From positions 434,001 through 498,000 of the forward strand of contig JAPYXD010000742.1 of NCBI GenBank assembly GCA_030998225.1: 64,000 bases of DNA. Direction: 5' to 3'. Numbering within the stretch: position 1 is the stretch's first letter; every line of letters starts with the position of its first letter. The notes below the pieces were generated by a model that searched no databases, was not told the DNA's origin, and saw only the letters and a list, made by a program, of their open reading frames with translations. This document shows, one piece after another, positions 62,299 to 64,000 of the stretch. Both the position numbers and the translations under genes were made by a program. Source of the DNA: Diplolepis rosae. Its lineage: Eukaryota; Arthropoda; Insecta; Hymenoptera; Diplolepididae.

Positions 62299-62975
62299 TT
62301 CATTTTAAATCTGTCACTCAGTGGTATGGTACTATTCTGTGCTCTAGGTGTAGTATTTGCACTGAGTCGAGGTGGTCCGGGTGATTTGGCCCATATTTTT
62401 ACTGGTGGTTTGACAATTTGTCTGACAGGTTGGCTGTCTTTTAACCATGTTTCAGTTTCGATGGCTAATGCTTGAGCCTCGTTTACTGTGTTCGGTTTTA
62501 ACAGACGTACCTGCATTCCAATTTCTCTTTTTAAATTTAATAAGTAACGGTTAACGGCTTCTTCTTCTTCCAATTCTATTTTAAGTCTTCGTTTAGTGGG
62601 GTTTACGTGCTGGGATTGGACTAGGTAATTTATTTCATTTGTTATTTGTCGAAACCTCGTCGTGAAGTTCTGAACCGTTTCTGTTAAGCCTTGCTTGCAG
62701 CTTTCTAATTTAGATTTTAATGAAATTAATGAACTGGTTTGTCTCAAATTTTGTCTGAGTGCCGCGTATAAATCTTCATAGGAGTTTATTTGCATATATC
62801 TAATGGCTTTTTCTGCCACGTGTGTAATTTTCTTTGCTAAAATTAAATCTAAAAGAATTTCTGGTTCTTCGCATCTTATTCTAGCTCTCTTTACCGTTTT
62901 TATAAAATCTTCTACTCCCATGTCGTCCTGACCGTTAATTGGCTTTATTGTTTCAATTGCTAACTTGGCTCCCAT
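62085..62975 (-). CDS. gag: gag polyprotein with CCHC knuckle, element 5
   Basis: A 296-codon open frame starting MGAKLAIETIKPINGQDDMG. Capsid-like helical region: ILLDLILAKKITHVAEKAIR, ALRQNLRQTSSLISLKSKLE, TVQNFTTRFRQITNEINYLV. A charged stretch (EEEEAVNRYLLNLKREI) is followed by a basic/proline-rich linker and a zinc knuckle MNCFKCGKIGHISSQCQV near residue 230, then an acidic tail with repeated EE. It packages the RNA genome. It is the only full-length gag in the window and shows no internal stop. It overlaps the protease frame at its 3' end. Confidence 0.85.
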   Translation of the reverse strand: MGAKLAIETIKPINGQDDMGVEDFIKTVKRARIRCEEPEILLDLILAKKITHVAEKAIRYMQINSYEDLYAALRQNLRQTSSLISLKSKLESCKQGLTETVQNFTTRFRQITNEINYLVQSQHVNPTKRRLKIELEEEEAVNRYLLNLKREIGMQVRLLKPNTVNEAQALAIETETWLKDSQPVRQIVKPPVKIWAKSPGPPRLSANTTPRAQNSTIPLSDRFKMNCFKCGKIGHISSQCQVKQGFPPGHGFKRPPPVRAIQEEETEAENMTEEEITEQLIFEESAEFLPYAEDYE

Positions 62976-64000
62976 TTTCCGTTCCTCGTGTGGTGCTGTT
63001 GGGACAGTTGTTGGGAAAAATTGTGATTGACCGTAAATATTTTCCTGTCTTGGTCTAAATGTTTCTTTTCTTTGGAATGTTTTTTCTTCGACCGAAGAAT
63101 GATCGTCTGTCGCTTCTGGTCGTTGCTGGGATTCACTATCTGTTTCTACTGTCCCTGCTCCTCCTAATTTCTTTGATAATCTTGAAATTTCATCTATCCT
63201 ATTTTCGTTTTCTTTTTTTCAGGGCGTTGAATGAGATAGTCAGAGTTTTCATTTGGCTGAGAACCCTTACTAGTAATTCGTCAGTGGTGTAAGAGGGGGG
63301 ACTGGGCCCTGACGGGAGATTGTGCTCGAGACATGAGAGTGGTTGTGATTGGGAAATTTAAAGAGGATGAGTCCGTATCGTAGGATGAGTCAGTTTGATA
63401 GAGCGTGCTATCTCGGTGTTTATCAAACGCCAGTGTACCTACTTATCTATTGTTTGTGACTCGGGTGTAGAATGTCGCGGTAAAATTTTAAATGTTTATT
63501 TTTTAATACAACAAAATGCAGTATAAGTTGCTACAAACTGCTACTGATTTTGAGGTAGTGATACTTAATTTGTTAAGGGTGGCCAGTGCTTATGAACACA
63601 CAGAGTATAGCCAACCCGATCTTGCCTCAACTTTACCTCACCTGTACCGTAGTACAGTCGCCGTGCAACGTACGTAAAGAGGATTTATACTCTAAGGCCC
63701 AAGATCGATTGAGAAATGTTTACAATACTTTCACTTTCTAGAAGTAATGCTTACTGTGCTACTCGTGGCCTGATGTGGGATCCGTAGACCGCCTGCCTTC
63801 CTTGACGTGTCGAAGAGATGAGTCAGCTTACTGTTGAGAACCGGTTGCCTGGCTGGGCGTTGGCTGCTTACTTACGCAGATGCGTCTTCCGCCTGATTGC
63901 GGGCCTCGTTCAATTTTAATGGAATCTTTCACTGATAATTTACGTGGTATAGTGGCTACTAAATTCACCAACTAATTTTTATTATCAGCTACTTATTCCT
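62976..64000 (-). other. leader and probable 5' LTR of element 5, unresolved
   Basis: Upstream of gag no recognisable gene occurs. Purine/pyrimidine-rich sequence at 63280-63360 precedes the gag leader. From about 63480 to 64000 the sequence has AATAAAC-like motifs and could be a long terminal repeat, but no matching copy lies at the 3' end (57410-57550), so LTR identity is unproven. Confidence 0.3.

Noticed and set aside
1..64000. tRNA, rRNA, CRISPR arrays, prokaryotic operons or riboswitches
   Set aside because: None seen on scanning by eye; composition and elements are eukaryotic. A covariance-model search was not possible here, so a single tRNA could have been missed.

Overview
This looks like arthropod nuclear DNA, most probably from an insect (Hymenoptera is plausible but not proven). 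It is AT-rich, full of relics of transposable elements, and contains one recognisable piece of a spliced host gene: a minus-strand exon at 28217-28478 encoding the end of a PDZ-like fold. No bacterial operons, tRNAs, rRNAs or CRISPR arrays were seen. The env-bearing Ty3/gypsy elements and the many mariner, Tc1, piggyBac and R1-clade remnants are all typical of insect genomes. Almost every coding stretch is broken by stops, frameshifts, internal deletions or nested insertions.

Left part (1-23.2 kb). A minus-strand relic of an F-type env gene (57-6004) is split by a large DNA element (2095-5617). That element itself holds a mariner-like remnant and a piggyBac remnant. After a gene-poor, G-tract-rich stretch come a deleted mariner (8441-9683) split by a palindromic MITE, a Tc1 relic (9766-11385) split by an element coding for a SWIM-finger protein, and a third mariner (13232-13642). 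At 15301-18158 there is a long foldback element containing a second complete foldback flanked by TTAA. Two uncharacterised transposon-type ORFs follow (18600-19235 and 20637-22097), the second split by a TTAA-flanked MITE.

Middle part (23.2-34.5 kb). An R1-clade LINE (23205-25512) abuts a mariner. Next come hammerhead-like and Penelope-like sequence, the PDZ exon, a 772-bp LTR, an inverted pair of Penelope-like terminal repeats (30226-30871), an unassigned coding-like remnant (31168-32109) and a Mutator-like transposase relic (32244-33486).

Right part (34.5-64 kb). This is a pile-up of Ty3/gypsy elements with env genes. For reference they are numbered 1-6: no. 1 is the relic at 57-6004; no. 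2 is plus strand, 34546-40110; no. 3 plus, 40300-45294; no. 6 minus, 45600-47760; no. 4 minus, 49927-57410; no. 5 minus, 57551-beyond 63300. Two env types are present. Nos. 1, 3 and 5 carry an F-like fusion glycoprotein, with a furin-type site visible in 1 and 3. Nos. 2 and 4 carry an unrelated glycoprotein that resembles the chuvirus-type glycoproteins known from arthropod LTR elements. Only no. 5 keeps an intact gag and an unmutated reverse transcriptase YxDD box, but its pol has frameshifts and its env lacks the N-terminal half.

How the parts relate: the genes do not form one pathway. They are the gag-pol-env sets of retroelements and the transposases of DNA elements. The most informative signal is the nesting order, which shows insertion history and lets target-site duplications be read directly from broken reading frames.
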